A program made the position numbers and the translations under genes. Shown here piece by piece: positions 20,112 through 28,606 of a DNA stretch of 64,000 bases (position 1 is its first letter; each line of letters starts with the position of its first letter). The stretch covers positions 1-64,000 of the forward strand of contig NZ_LR701584.1 of the NCBI RefSeq assembly GCF_902498805.1. The letters are read 5' to 3'. The notes under the pieces are model-generated. The model was not told the DNA's origin. It searched no databases and was given only the letters and a program-made list of their open reading frames with translations. The DNA is from Imperialibacter sp. EC-SDR9. GTDB taxonomy: Bacteria > Bacteroidota > Bacteroidia > Cytophagales > Cyclobacteriaceae.

Positions 20112-20726
20112 TTACCTTAGCGGAATAATCATCCCAATTCCTTCGGGCCCGAGGTTTACATTTTGTAAAATTCGGGCCCAATCTTTTTGAGCACCATGAT
20201 GGGCGAAGTACATACTCAGATCAAAAACGAATAGAAAGCCACCTTGTAATAGTACACCCTTGCCAAAGCCGTTCAGTCTATCAGCCTGTGTCAATGCATT
20301 TTTTGATCTCTCTAACAGGTAAAAGCCGCCAGCCAAGTATGCTACATCCAGGGCAGTATTGACTAGAAATATTTTCTCAATTGAATGCTGCTCGCTATAA
20401 GCGGCTTGCCAATCAGCAGCACCGGCATTTCCTCTCATACTTTGCCACAAAGAAGCACCAGCCAGGCCAAGGTTAACGACATTCCAAATTGAATTCATTT
20501 GATAGAAGTACTTTTGAGAGCCTTCTGCTTTGCCCTGAAATATGGGGTTTACGGCAAGATTGCTGATCGCCCAACCACCGAGTATATACATACCAGTGGT
20601 GGTGATTTTGACTCTATTGTCATCCAGTGCCTGCCATGAAGCAGCTACCTCCAGTGCGCCATCTGGCTGCTGGCCAATAACCGTGTGAAATGAAAAAAGG
20701 AGCAGACAGCAAGCAAATAGTTTCAT
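20112..20726 (-). CDS. Hypothetical membrane protein
   Basis: 204 aa. Signal peptide (MKLFACCLLLFSFHTVIG), then four or so hydrophobic segments (YILGGWAISNLAV, WNVVNLGLAGASLWQ, VNTALDVAYLAGGFYLLE, GVLLQGGFLFVFDLSMY). The composition is conserved-looking, and similar proteins of unknown function occur in Bacteroidota. Convergent with the small membrane protein: the gap of 17 bases contains an AGGTAA/TTACCT hairpin. Confidence 0.7.
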   Translation of the reverse strand: MKLFACCLLLFSFHTVIGQQPDGALEVAASWQALDDNRVKITTTGMYILGGWAISNLAVNPIFQGKAEGSQKYFYQMNSIWNVVNLGLAGASLWQSMRGNAGAADWQAAYSEQHSIEKIFLVNTALDVAYLAGGFYLLERSKNALTQADRLNGFGKGVLLQGGFLFVFDLSMYFAHHGAQKDWARILQNVNLGPEGIGMIIPLR

Positions 20727-20940
20727 CTGTATAAAATTTACTTTTTAACGGCCAGATCGGTCGCTCGGCGAACCGCCGCCGAAGCGGGAATAGCCTGTAC
20801 CATTACGAAATAGATCTTAGTCTGCTGACAGGTTATTCATCGTTCCACGCCGGTCCGTTGGGTAGGGTATTCCTTATGGCTATTTCATGCTTTGATAACA
20901 CCAGGAAAGCTGAAAGGTTGGGTTGAAGGATGATTTCTTT

Positions 20941-22503
20941 TCAACCACCTTTTAATTCCACATTCTCCTCCACCAAAAAGGCCTTCCAGCTTTCCAGCTT
21001 TTCCTTTTTCAGTACCCGTGGAAACTTGTGCTGACCGCCCTCTTTACCCTGCGCTTTCATCCATTTGTAGAAGAGCTGCGAAGGAATCAACTCCACAAAA
21101 ATCTCTTTCAGTGCAGCAGTGCGCTCCACTTTGTAATCGTCATTAATCTCCTTCAGCCTGGCATCTAGCTGCTCTTTGAACAATTTTGGGTCGGTGTCGT
21201 CCTCGATGCCGATATACCACCGATGCGCAAAAAGCGACCCGTACTTTTCGCCGGTGACAGTAAACTCCTTCACCCTGATATTCAGCTCATCCGACACCAG
21301 CTCCACCGCCTTGTTCATGTTGTCCATCGACAAATGCTCGCCGCAAAGGCTGAGGAAATGCTTCGTTCGGCCGGTGATCATGATCTCGCAGTCATCCTTA
21401 GATACAAACTTGATGGTGTCGCCAATCAGGTATCGCCAGGAACCCGAATTGGTCGAAATGAGCAGTGCATATTCCTTGCCTTCCTCTACCTCGTCAATTT
21501 TGTAGGTTTGCGGGTTGTCCACCATCTCCCCATCGGCCGTGAAGTTGGTTTCATTGAATGGGATGAATTCATAGAAAATGCCGTTGTTCAGCACCAGTCG
21601 CATTGACTTTGAAAATGGGATGTACTGGAAGCCAAAGAAACCCTCAGAGGCCAGGTAGGTTTCCATGTAAATGAGGGGTTTTGCCAGCAGCTTTTCAAAG
21701 CTTTTACGATAGGGATCCATCGAAACACCCCCATGAACGAAAATGGTAAGGTTAGGCCAGATATCGTGAATGGTTTTGACTTTGTAATGGTCAATGATCC
21801 TTTCCATAAGAATCTGAAGCCATGCCGGCACTCCTGAAATAATGCCTATGTCCCAATCCTTTGCCTTTAAAGTAATCTCAGCAATTTTTTCATTCCAGTC
21901 CCTTGTTTTGGCAATTCGCTTACCAGGCTTATAAAAGTGCTGAAACCAAAATGGAATCTGGCCTGTAGTTATCCCGCTCAAATCCCCCTCAAAATAAGAT
22001 CCATTACGCTGAAGCTGCGTGCTGCCACCCAGCATCAATATGCCTGCAGAAAATACTTCGTCAGATACATTGTATTTGGAAAGAGTAAGAATCTGTCTGA
22101 TGCTGGTCCGCTGGATCGACTTGATCATGTCCTTGGTGACAGGAATGTGCTTCGAGGCCGACTCTGATGTGCCTGAGCTGAGTGCGAAGTATTTTACCTT
22201 TCCAGGCCAGCAAATATCAGGCTTCCCCTGCATCAGCTTGTGCCACCAGTTGGCATACATGCTACTATAATTATGAACGGGTATACTCCGTTTGAATTCG
22301 TCGTAAAAATGGTCGCTGTGTTTGTGTTTGAAACTGGTAAGAAGTTCATTGAAATGGTAAGCCTGCCCAAACTCTGTACCTCTTGCTTGTATCAACAGCT
22401 TCCTGAGTTCCATCTTCTGAAGGTCGGCTGGAAACGAGTAATCCTGCTCTAAACTCTCCCTAAGTCTAATTCCCTTCTTTAATAGCTTTCCTATTATCTC
22501 CAT
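20941..22503 (-). CDS. GH3 auxin-responsive promoter family protein
   Basis: About 520 aa from the ATG at 22503 (MEIIGKLLKKG); the frame extends to 22545, but those residues look random. It belongs to the acyl-adenylate GH3 family, known in plants for conjugating amino acids to acyl substrates; bacterial members are uncharacterised. Visible motifs: a Ser/Gly-rich ATP loop FALSSGTSESASKHIPVT, LMETYLASEGFFGFQ, and RYLIGDTIKFVS near the hinge. Unlinked to its neighbours, with a 200-base gap before it that shows no gene. Substrate unknown. Confidence 0.88.
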   Translation of the reverse strand: MEIIGKLLKKGIRLRESLEQDYSFPADLQKMELRKLLIQARGTEFGQAYHFNELLTSFKHKHSDHFYDEFKRSIPVHNYSSMYANWWHKLMQGKPDICWPGKVKYFALSSGTSESASKHIPVTKDMIKSIQRTSIRQILTLSKYNVSDEVFSAGILMLGGSTQLQRNGSYFEGDLSGITTGQIPFWFQHFYKPGKRIAKTRDWNEKIAEITLKAKDWDIGIISGVPAWLQILMERIIDHYKVKTIHDIWPNLTIFVHGGVSMDPYRKSFEKLLAKPLIYMETYLASEGFFGFQYIPFSKSMRLVLNNGIFYEFIPFNETNFTADGEMVDNPQTYKIDEVEEGKEYALLISTNSGSWRYLIGDTIKFVSKDDCEIMITGRTKHFLSLCGEHLSMDNMNKAVELVSDELNIRVKEFTVTGEKYGSLFAHRWYIGIEDDTDPKLFKEQLDARLKEINDDYKVERTAALKEIFVELIPSQLFYKWMKAQGKEGGQHKFPRVLKKEKLESWKAFLVEENVELKGG

Positions 22504-22571
22504 AAACCGGCAGCAATTGAATTTATTTAGAAAGTTACACAACAAAACATGGAATGGGTAACTCCCTTGAT

Positions 22572-22579
22572 TAATTTTG
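22572..22579 (+). promoter_or_regulatory. Possible -7 element of the YggS gene
   Basis: TAATTTTG fits TAnnTTTG and ends 21 bases before the start at 22601. There is no obvious TTG at the -33 position, so this is a weak call. Confidence 0.35.
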
Positions 22580-22600
22580 GATTACGAAAATCGCTAGAAA

Positions 22601-23284
22601 ATGGATATTGATATTGGCAGAAATCTTCAAACTTTTTTAAGAACCATCGATCAAAGTAAAGCAAAGCTAGTTGCTGTTAGCAAAACAAAACCGGTGAGTC
22701 TGGTGATGAAAGCATACGACGCAGGCCAAAGGGAGTTTGGTGAAAATAAGGTGCAGGAGATGGTAGAAAAGTATGAGCAAATGCCGAAAGACATCCGCTG
22801 GCATTTGATTGGGCATCTACAGACTAACAAAGTAAAATACATTGCTCCATTTGTCCATTTGATTCACAGTGTGGACAGCGAAAAACTACTAAGAACCATC
22901 GACAAAGAAGCAAAAAAAGCCAATCGGGTGATCGATTGCCTGCTTCAGGTGCATATTGCCGAGGAGGAAACCAAGTTTGGTTTGTCGGATGACGAAGTGA
23001 AACAGCTGGCGAGCCCGGAGGTGGTAGACAGCCTGCCTAACATCCGTATCGTAGGTCTGATGGGCATGGCGACTAATACTGAAAGCGAACAACAAGTCAG
23101 AAAGGAGTTCCGTCATTTAAATACACTCTTCGAGGAATTGAAGTTGACAGTTGACCACGCCAGGGTCACCATGTCTGAATTGTCGATGGGCATGAGTGGA
23201 GACTATCTGTTGGCCATTGAAGAAGGTAGCACAATGATTCGTGTTGGAAGTGCAATTTTTGGTCAAAGGAATTATTCAGTCTAA
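22601..23284 (+). CDS. YggS/PLPBP family PLP homeostasis protein
   Basis: 227 aa, normal length. The PLP lysine lies in VAVSKTKP near residue 30, and the family motifs FGENKVQEM, IRWHLIGHLQTNK and SMGMSGDYLLAIEEGSTMIRVGSAIFG are all present. PLPBP proteins bind pyridoxal phosphate without known catalysis and buffer vitamin B6 and amino acid pools in the cytoplasm. It is followed at 40 bases by a DUF423 gene. Confidence 0.95.
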   Translation: MDIDIGRNLQTFLRTIDQSKAKLVAVSKTKPVSLVMKAYDAGQREFGENKVQEMVEKYEQMPKDIRWHLIGHLQTNKVKYIAPFVHLIHSVDSEKLLRTIDKEAKKANRVIDCLLQVHIAEEETKFGLSDDEVKQLASPEVVDSLPNIRIVGLMGMATNTESEQQVRKEFRHLNTLFEELKLTVDHARVTMSELSMGMSGDYLLAIEEGSTMIRVGSAIFGQRNYSV

Positions 23285-23324
23285 ATCGTAGTTTGTCACA
23301 ACACCACCCAGCAGCAGATCAATC

Positions 23325-23720
23325 ATGTCAGATTCAGTGAACAAGGATGCCAAAAGAACCCTTATCGTAGCTTCGGTCTTCGGCGCTCTTGCTGTGGGCA
23401 TCGGAGCCTTCGGCGCTCATTCGCTCAAAGCACATTTGTTGGAAATTGGCCGGTTCGACACCTTTGAAACTGCTGTGCGTTATCATTTCTATCACACATT
23501 CGCCTTGTTGGCGGTTGGCTTGCTCCAGTTGCGCTTCAATAACAAATATCTCCGTTGGTCTGCCAATTCTTTTCTGGCTGGCATTCTGCTCTTCAGTGGC
23601 TCTCTTTATGCGCTGTGCCTGGCCCCCAGCCTGTCTTATCTGGGTATTATTACTCCCTTTGGTGGCCTATTCTTTATTGCAGGCTGGCTTATCACTGCTT
23701 TTGGCATCAGCCGCCAGTAA
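23325..23720 (+). CDS. DUF423 membrane protein
   Basis: 131 aa with four predicted membrane segments and the family signature GAFGAHSLKAHL near residue 28, then YHFYHTFALLAVGLL. DUF423 (YgdD-like) proteins are small inner-membrane proteins of unknown function. Same strand as yggS; probably one transcript. Confidence 0.93.
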   Translation: MSDSVNKDAKRTLIVASVFGALAVGIGAFGAHSLKAHLLEIGRFDTFETAVRYHFYHTFALLAVGLLQLRFNNKYLRWSANSFLAGILLFSGSLYALCLAPSLSYLGIITPFGGLFFIAGWLITAFGISRQ

Positions 23721-23982
23721 ACCTTCAAATAGTTTTTGTCCTTTTGTAACAGCTAAGCCTCCGCTCGTCCGGTAAAAGAAAATATTTAGGCTAAAATATG
23801 AATAATTTAATTTTTTTTTATACTTTTCATATAACATAAATGGGTTAACTCCGTTAAAGCCATGTAGGTTGTTACTGAAATTGGAAATAGGTAGACAATC
23901 AAAAAGAGACTAACTGTTAAATAGTATATATGAATCCATTTGTTCACTCAGGTGAACGTCCCAGCTATGGAGTATAAAAGTT

Positions 23983-24009
23983 AAGGTTAGGTTGATTAGT
24001 ATTAGTTGT
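23983..24009 (+). repeat. 27-base direct repeat, copy 1
   Basis: The 27 bases starting AAGGTTAGGTTGATTAG and ending TTAGTTGT are identical to 25563-25589. In both places the box directly precedes a terminator hairpin. Not part of a gene. Confidence 0.9.
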
Positions 24010-24014
24010 CATAA

Positions 24015-24050
24015 AAAGTCTTCCCCTTTGGGGAGGACTTTTTTTATTTT
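24015..24050 (+). terminator. Rho-independent terminator
   Basis: Stem AGTCTTCCCC / GGGGAGGACT (one G-T pair), loop TTTG-like, then a T-rich tail. It follows the 27-base repeat and has no coding gene upstream within 290 bases. Confidence 0.85.
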
Positions 24051-24585
24051 CCATGACTGACGTTGGATCTGTCATAACTTTTCTTTGGATCAAGCAATAA
24101 ATCTGGGGGCAACTTGGTATAGTTAAATTCGAAGGCAGCTAGATTAGCCTAGGGCTATCAGAAAGGCTTCCCCGGTCGTGTCCCCCGACCGACCGGAATT
24201 GCGAGCGATCTTGCCCTCACACTTAATGGGGCTTATTAATAGCAATACAATTAGACTTGCAAGCCCAATCTTGAGTGGCCGATTATTCCATGCGGCAGGT
24301 GACACGGGCACCGAGGCAATATAGATGACGTTATTCGGATTGGGCATTCTTTAGTACAATCACTCCCCAACTTTTCCGTTTGATCCCTTTTTGCGAAAAA
24401 ATTTATGATTTAGTACCCCTTCTTGATAAAAAAGATATAACAATCTGATTTTTAGTTATTAATAACAATAAGTGTCAAATCTGAACTTCACTAAAAATAT
24501 AACTATTTTCATATTTTTTAATACTTTTCCACAACAACAACGGCTTGAGTCCGTTGGTAAGGGGGTAAACCAAAAATTAAAAGCT

Positions 24586-25557
24586 ATGTGGAAAAGAAAG
24601 AATTCAGTTATGTCAATGTGGGCCACCGGCCTTCTTTTATTAAGTGTTTTAGCATTTACAGGATGTAATAATGATGACGGTGACGAAGACCTGGGTGAAG
24701 GTACTATGGAAATACAAATGACCGATGCACCAGCGGACAATGACAACATAGACGCTGTCTTTGTGACGGTAACAAGTGTTAAAGTTGACGGCCAGGTGGT
24801 GGATGGGTTTGAGGGACCAAAGACGATTAATGTAATGGCACTTCAAAACGGAAAAACTGAAATGCTGGCCACTGATAAGTTTACTGCGAAATCGTATGAG
24901 AACATCACACTGGAGATTGATTCTGAGATGGATGAAGATGGAAATGCTCCCGGATCGTACGTTGAGATGGCTGATGGCACGAAGAATAAGCTAATGAGCA
25001 GTGACGGAGAAAAGGCTGAATATACATTCAAAGGTAGAAGCCGTGTGATGGCTGATGCAAAGTCTACAGTTGTGCTTGATTTTGACTTACGAAAATTCAT
25101 CAGAGAATCTGACTCCGGTAGTGCATCCGACTTCAGTTTCGTCAACAAGTCAGACATTGATGGCTACTTGAGATTTTCAGACGAGGACAATGCCGGTAGC
25201 GTGAAAGGAAACTATGATGGCCAGGTTGCGGCTGACGAAAAGGTCATAGTTTATGCATATGAAAAAGGTAGCTTCAACGAAAGCCAGGAAACTGATGAGA
25301 ATGCAGCTCTTCAGTTCAAAAAGGCAGTCGCCTCGACCGAGATACATGGCGCATTGACAAAATCTTTCAGCTTCTATTTTCTCGAAGAGGGAGAATATGA
25401 GCTCCACTTTGTTTCATATGAAGAGAATGAGGCCGGAGAAATGGAGCTTAATGGAATAATTGATGCTGAAAGCGAAACTAATGCGAACTTACTCAACAAT
25501 GTTAAGATACAAGCCGGCGTTCAATTGACACTCAATGTGATTGCCAGTGGCATCTAA
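24586..25557 (+). CDS. DUF4382 lipoprotein
   Basis: About 323 aa from the ATG at 24586; the open frame runs back to 24472, but the lipoprotein signal MWKRKNSVMSMWATGLLLLSVLAFTGC starts here. The lipobox FTGC is followed by NNDDGDED, an acidic run like the surface-export signal of Bacteroidota lipoproteins. DUF4382 occupies about residues 40-190 (MEIQMTDAPADNDN, VFVTVTSVKVDG, DFDLRKFIRE), and is usually found in surface lipoproteins of unknown function. A second beta-rich domain follows (to about 320). Single gene with an AT-rich leader and its own terminator. Confidence 0.88.
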   Translation: MWKRKNSVMSMWATGLLLLSVLAFTGCNNDDGDEDLGEGTMEIQMTDAPADNDNIDAVFVTVTSVKVDGQVVDGFEGPKTINVMALQNGKTEMLATDKFTAKSYENITLEIDSEMDEDGNAPGSYVEMADGTKNKLMSSDGEKAEYTFKGRSRVMADAKSTVVLDFDLRKFIRESDSGSASDFSFVNKSDIDGYLRFSDEDNAGSVKGNYDGQVAADEKVIVYAYEKGSFNESQETDENAALQFKKAVASTEIHGALTKSFSFYFLEEGEYELHFVSYEENEAGEMELNGIIDAESETNANLLNNVKIQAGVQLTLNVIASGI

Positions 25558-25562
25558 AGATA

Positions 25563-25589
25563 AAGGTTAGGTTGATTAGTATTAGTTGT
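25563..25589 (+). repeat. 27-base direct repeat, copy 2
   Basis: Identical over 27 bases to 23983-24009, lying 5 bases after the DUF4382 stop and directly before the terminator. Confidence 0.9.
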
Positions 25590-25590
25590 A

Positions 25591-25626
25591 TAAAACCCTT
25601 CTCCTCTGGAGAGGGGTTTTTATTTT
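25591..25626 (+). terminator. Rho-independent terminator of the DUF4382 gene
   Basis: Stem AACCCTTCTCC / GGAGAGGGGTT (one G-T pair), loop TCT, then TTTTATTTT. It also lies between convergent genes and may stop both. Confidence 0.88.
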
Positions 25627-25633
25627 GACTTAC

Positions 25634-28606
25634 CTAGTCTCGGTGGCAAATCGAATTGTAGGGACAGTTCTTACATTTCTTCAAATCTTCAGTTTGACCG
25701 AAAGGTGTGGCCTGATCAAATATTTCTTCAAGCAACGTTTTTAGTCCACTCACAAATTCGGGTATAAAAGGCCTGATGTCCTGCACCAGGGTGCCCTTCC
25801 CTCTCGACCCTTCCGACTTAAGCTCAAGCTCTACCTGGAAATTATCGTTGAAAAGCTCCCGGCTATTGTACAGTCCGGCAAGCACTTTGATGTCTTCGGC
25901 AACGGCATTTTTGTCGAGATAGAGCATGCCGTAGTAGAAGGTTTGCATGGCAGCCTTGTTTCGTTTAGGGTGCTCCCGATCAAAAAGGGTCTCGATACCA
26001 TAAAAAACCTTATTGTCTGCACCACTTTTGTAATCCATCACCCGCACCAGGCCTTCTTTACTGTCGACCCTGTCGATGATCCCTTTTAGCTTGACTTTGC
26101 GCCCTCCCGTTAGCTGAAAGTCAAGCGGAAGCTCGTCCAGCTCCAGGCCTAGTATTTCGAACGGTGCATAGCTTTCGTCGTTCTTCAATATCTCCAACGT
26201 CAGCTTTTTGGCTATGGACTGTGCAATGAGATTTCGCCCCTCAGCTTTGAACTGTTTGCCAGTGCCCAGGCTGTAGTGCATTTCAAAAGCCTTTTGCAAT
26301 GCTCCCGGAACGCCTTTTCTTATGCTATCAAAATCGGCCTTATCAATTTGCCTGGAGTCTTTCTTTTCTATGAAATCGGCATACAGAAACTCCAGGGCAT
26401 GGTGAAGGATGTTGCCAAAGACGGCCGGATCAATCTCTGCCTGCACCTCTTCGGGTTCATAGAGCCTGGCCACGTGCCGAAAGTAAAAGCGCAAACGGCA
26501 ATCGAGATAGGTGTTGAGCGCAGAGGGTGACAGCCGTTGGTGAGCTGAAGATTCGTCGTCGGTCACCAAAAACTCATCGAGCCTTGCCAGCACCTCCTCC
26601 GTCTTTTGTATCAGGATCGGTTGTGGCACACTGATGGCCACGTCGCTGCTGAGCGATTTGTATGTGATGTGCTCGCCGTGTACAGTCTCATACTTAAGTT
26701 GGTACAGTAAGCGACTCTGCTCTCCTTTCAGGTTAGTTTCATTGCTGGTGTTGTGCAGGAAAGTTACTTTCTCAGCCCTTTGCAGCAGCCGGTAAAACAA
26801 GTAACTGTAGAAGGCATCCTGCTGGTCGAAGGTGGGTAGACCAAAGCCTTTCCTGAGGTTGTAGGGCACAAAAGACTGCGTTGCAGCCTCGGCTGGCCAG
26901 TAGCCTTCATTCATGCCCAGCACAAACACCTGTTTGAAGTCGAGATTCCTCGTTTCGAGCACGCCCATCACCTGTAGGCCTTTGAGTGGTTCGCCGCTGA
27001 AGGGAATACGCACTGACTGCGCCACCTTTCGGAACAGCTTCTGGAAAAGGGTTACCTCGGGTGTGTCGTTGCCCACAAGTAGCGTTTTCAATCGCATTAG
27101 CTGTTCATGGAACTTGATGATATACTCTTGTTCCAGATTAGTCTGTTCCAGATTAGTCTGTTCCAGGTTAGCCTGCTCCAGGTTAGCCTGTTCCAGGTCA
27201 TCGCTTGCTGATTCTTCAGACTGAAGCACCCCATAAAGCAGGTTCAGCAGCTCCAGCAGGTGGTCGAGAGGGCTGGCGGACGAGAGAAACAATGTTGTGA
27301 TCAAGCTACCACTTTCACCAAAATCAGCCTTATCGAGTGAAATGATATTGTCCTTTTCTATTCGGTAGATGAGATTGCCTGCTTCCCTGGTTGCGGTGGA
27401 GAAAACATAAGGATGCCTTAAAATCGCCAGAACATCCCTGTAGGAATACGCTTCGAAGGCTGTGCCTCCGTCCTTCTTTCTCCTTGTGTTCTTTCGCAAG
27501 TCGAGCACGGCATCCAGCAAGCCAAAAAGTGGGGTGTCCTTCAGCGGATAGCCCATGGTGATATTCACCTGCTTGACCTCTTCCGGCAATGAGTTGAGCA
27601 CCGGGAACAGGAAATGCTCCATGGGCATCACCACTACGGTTTCCTCCGGCACCCAGGCGGGGTCGTTTGCCAACTCCTCCAGCCGTTCGCCTACATACTT
27701 GGCCTGCCCTATTTCCAGCGACACGCCAATAGTATCGATTTGTTTTGGTTTTTCGAAATTTGCTGGAATCTCCTCCGGGAAGGTTTTGCCCAACAACGTA
27801 TCCTCTTTGTATTGTCTGAAAAACTGCCCTGACTCTTGCTGCGCTGACCGGACATAGTAGTCGTCCATGTCCCAGAAAATGCGGGCGCTTGTCTCCCGCA
27901 CAAAATATTTGAGCACCTCCTCCTCAGCCGACGTTAATGCGTTGAACCCGGCGAACCAAAACTGCGAGTCGCCCTGTTTTGGGTCGAAGGTATCTCCCTT
28001 GCAGGCTTCAGCAATACTGCGGTATACCATCCCTTTGTAAGCCAGCTTTTTGTCCTGGAGTCGCTTGCGGTAATCTTGATAAATAGGCACCAGCAGCTTC
28101 CATGTTTTCAAAAAGTGAAGCTGGTCTCCTTTGGCCTGAGGCATGAAACTTTTCCAGAATGATTGAATCACCAGCCGCTCTTCGTCGCCCAGGTAAGCAA
28201 AAGCGTCGTCGAGTTCCTTCTGGGTCTGGATGCTTTGAAAGAGGTGATCTGGCTCAACGAGGTACTGGTCGATGTCTTCAAAATCACCAACCAGCACTTC
28301 GCCCCAGAAGAAAAACTTCTCCAGCGATTCAGCTTCAGGGTTGACCTTGCGATAGGCACTGTACATCTCATACACTAGCGTGAGCTTATCGGCGATCTGT
28401 AAATCTGTGTACTGAAACAGAAAGTCCTCGAGGCTGTAGATTTCCGGCGCCCACACGGGGTTTTTGATCTTGCGAGCCAGCGCACGACGCAGGAACAAGC
28501 CCGCCCGGCGGTTGGGGAAAATAAGTTTTACCTTGCCCAGATCCTCTCCTCCTTCGGCGATGAGCGCATCGGCAATCTCTTCCAGAAATGTTGGCTGCTG
28601 GCTCAT
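25634..28606 (-). CDS. AddB-like helicase-nuclease subunit
   Basis: 990 aa. N-terminal inactive helicase-like region and a C-terminal PD-(D/E)XK nuclease of the RecB type: the conserved acidic and lysine residues lie in RVMDYKSG. Four cysteines for an iron-sulfur cluster are visible: one in TYLDCRLRFYF and three at the end in KKCKNCPYNSICH. With the adjacent AddA-like gene it would repair double-strand breaks, acting as the two-subunit dsDNA end processing machine of the bacterial RecBCD/AddAB class. An in-frame five-residue repeat (LEQxN) near residue 485 is odd. Its start overlaps addA-like 3' end by 4 bases. Confidence 0.88.
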   Translation of the reverse strand: MSQQPTFLEEIADALIAEGGEDLGKVKLIFPNRRAGLFLRRALARKIKNPVWAPEIYSLEDFLFQYTDLQIADKLTLVYEMYSAYRKVNPEAESLEKFFFWGEVLVGDFEDIDQYLVEPDHLFQSIQTQKELDDAFAYLGDEERLVIQSFWKSFMPQAKGDQLHFLKTWKLLVPIYQDYRKRLQDKKLAYKGMVYRSIAEACKGDTFDPKQGDSQFWFAGFNALTSAEEEVLKYFVRETSARIFWDMDDYYVRSAQQESGQFFRQYKEDTLLGKTFPEEIPANFEKPKQIDTIGVSLEIGQAKYVGERLEELANDPAWVPEETVVVMPMEHFLFPVLNSLPEEVKQVNITMGYPLKDTPLFGLLDAVLDLRKNTRRKKDGGTAFEAYSYRDVLAILRHPYVFSTATREAGNLIYRIEKDNIISLDKADFGESGSLITTLFLSSASPLDHLLELLNLLYGVLQSEESASDDLEQANLEQANLEQTNLEQTNLEQEYIIKFHEQLMRLKTLLVGNDTPEVTLFQKLFRKVAQSVRIPFSGEPLKGLQVMGVLETRNLDFKQVFVLGMNEGYWPAEAATQSFVPYNLRKGFGLPTFDQQDAFYSYLFYRLLQRAEKVTFLHNTSNETNLKGEQSRLLYQLKYETVHGEHITYKSLSSDVAISVPQPILIQKTEEVLARLDEFLVTDDESSAHQRLSPSALNTYLDCRLRFYFRHVARLYEPEEVQAEIDPAVFGNILHHALEFLYADFIEKKDSRQIDKADFDSIRKGVPGALQKAFEMHYSLGTGKQFKAEGRNLIAQSIAKKLTLEILKNDESYAPFEILGLELDELPLDFQLTGGRKVKLKGIIDRVDSKEGLVRVMDYKSGADNKVFYGIETLFDREHPKRNKAAMQTFYYGMLYLDKNAVAEDIKVLAGLYNSRELFNDNFQVELELKSEGSRGKGTLVQDIRPFIPEFVSGLKTLLEEIFDQATPFGQTEDLKKCKNCPYNSICHRD
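27131..27199. repeat. 15-bp in-frame tandem repeat inside the AddB-like gene
   Basis: Four and a half units of a 15-base sequence (on this strand TTCCAGATTAGTCTG and near copies) encode LEQAN/LEQTN. The number of units can change without a frameshift. It lies in a linker between the helicase-like and nuclease halves. Confidence 0.9.

Larger units (their letters stand above)
23930..24050 (+). ncRNA. Candidate small transcript or 15-codon peptide gene
   Basis: A good terminator stands here with no gene above it on the + strand for 300 bases. Upstream lie a perfect 6-bp hairpin at 23942-23957, and a 16-codon frame at 23930-23977 (MNPFVHSGERPSYGV, TAA). Either a small RNA or a leader-type peptide would fit, or a remnant of a deleted gene. 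I cannot choose on sequence alone. Confidence 0.3.
23721..24585. other. AT-rich gene-poor gap with one hairpin-bounded transcript candidate
   Basis: 865 bases without a convincing gene. A 67-codon minus-strand frame at 24144-24347 has one hydrophobic stretch, but nothing ties it to a known family and it has no start context. Features seen: a perfect 6-bp stem GTTCAC-TCAG-GTGAAC at 23942-23957, a 27-base box at 23983-24009 and a terminator at 24015-24050, all described separately. Confidence 0.6.

Noticed and set aside
20092-20118. AGGTAA/TTACCT hairpin between convergent genes
   Set aside because: Six-base stem with a 12-base loop inside coding ends, with no T tract. Noted in the neighbouring entries only.
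24144-24347. A 67-codon minus-strand frame with one hydrophobic stretch
   Set aside because: No recognisable family, no neighbours, AT-rich gap. Cannot be told from chance.
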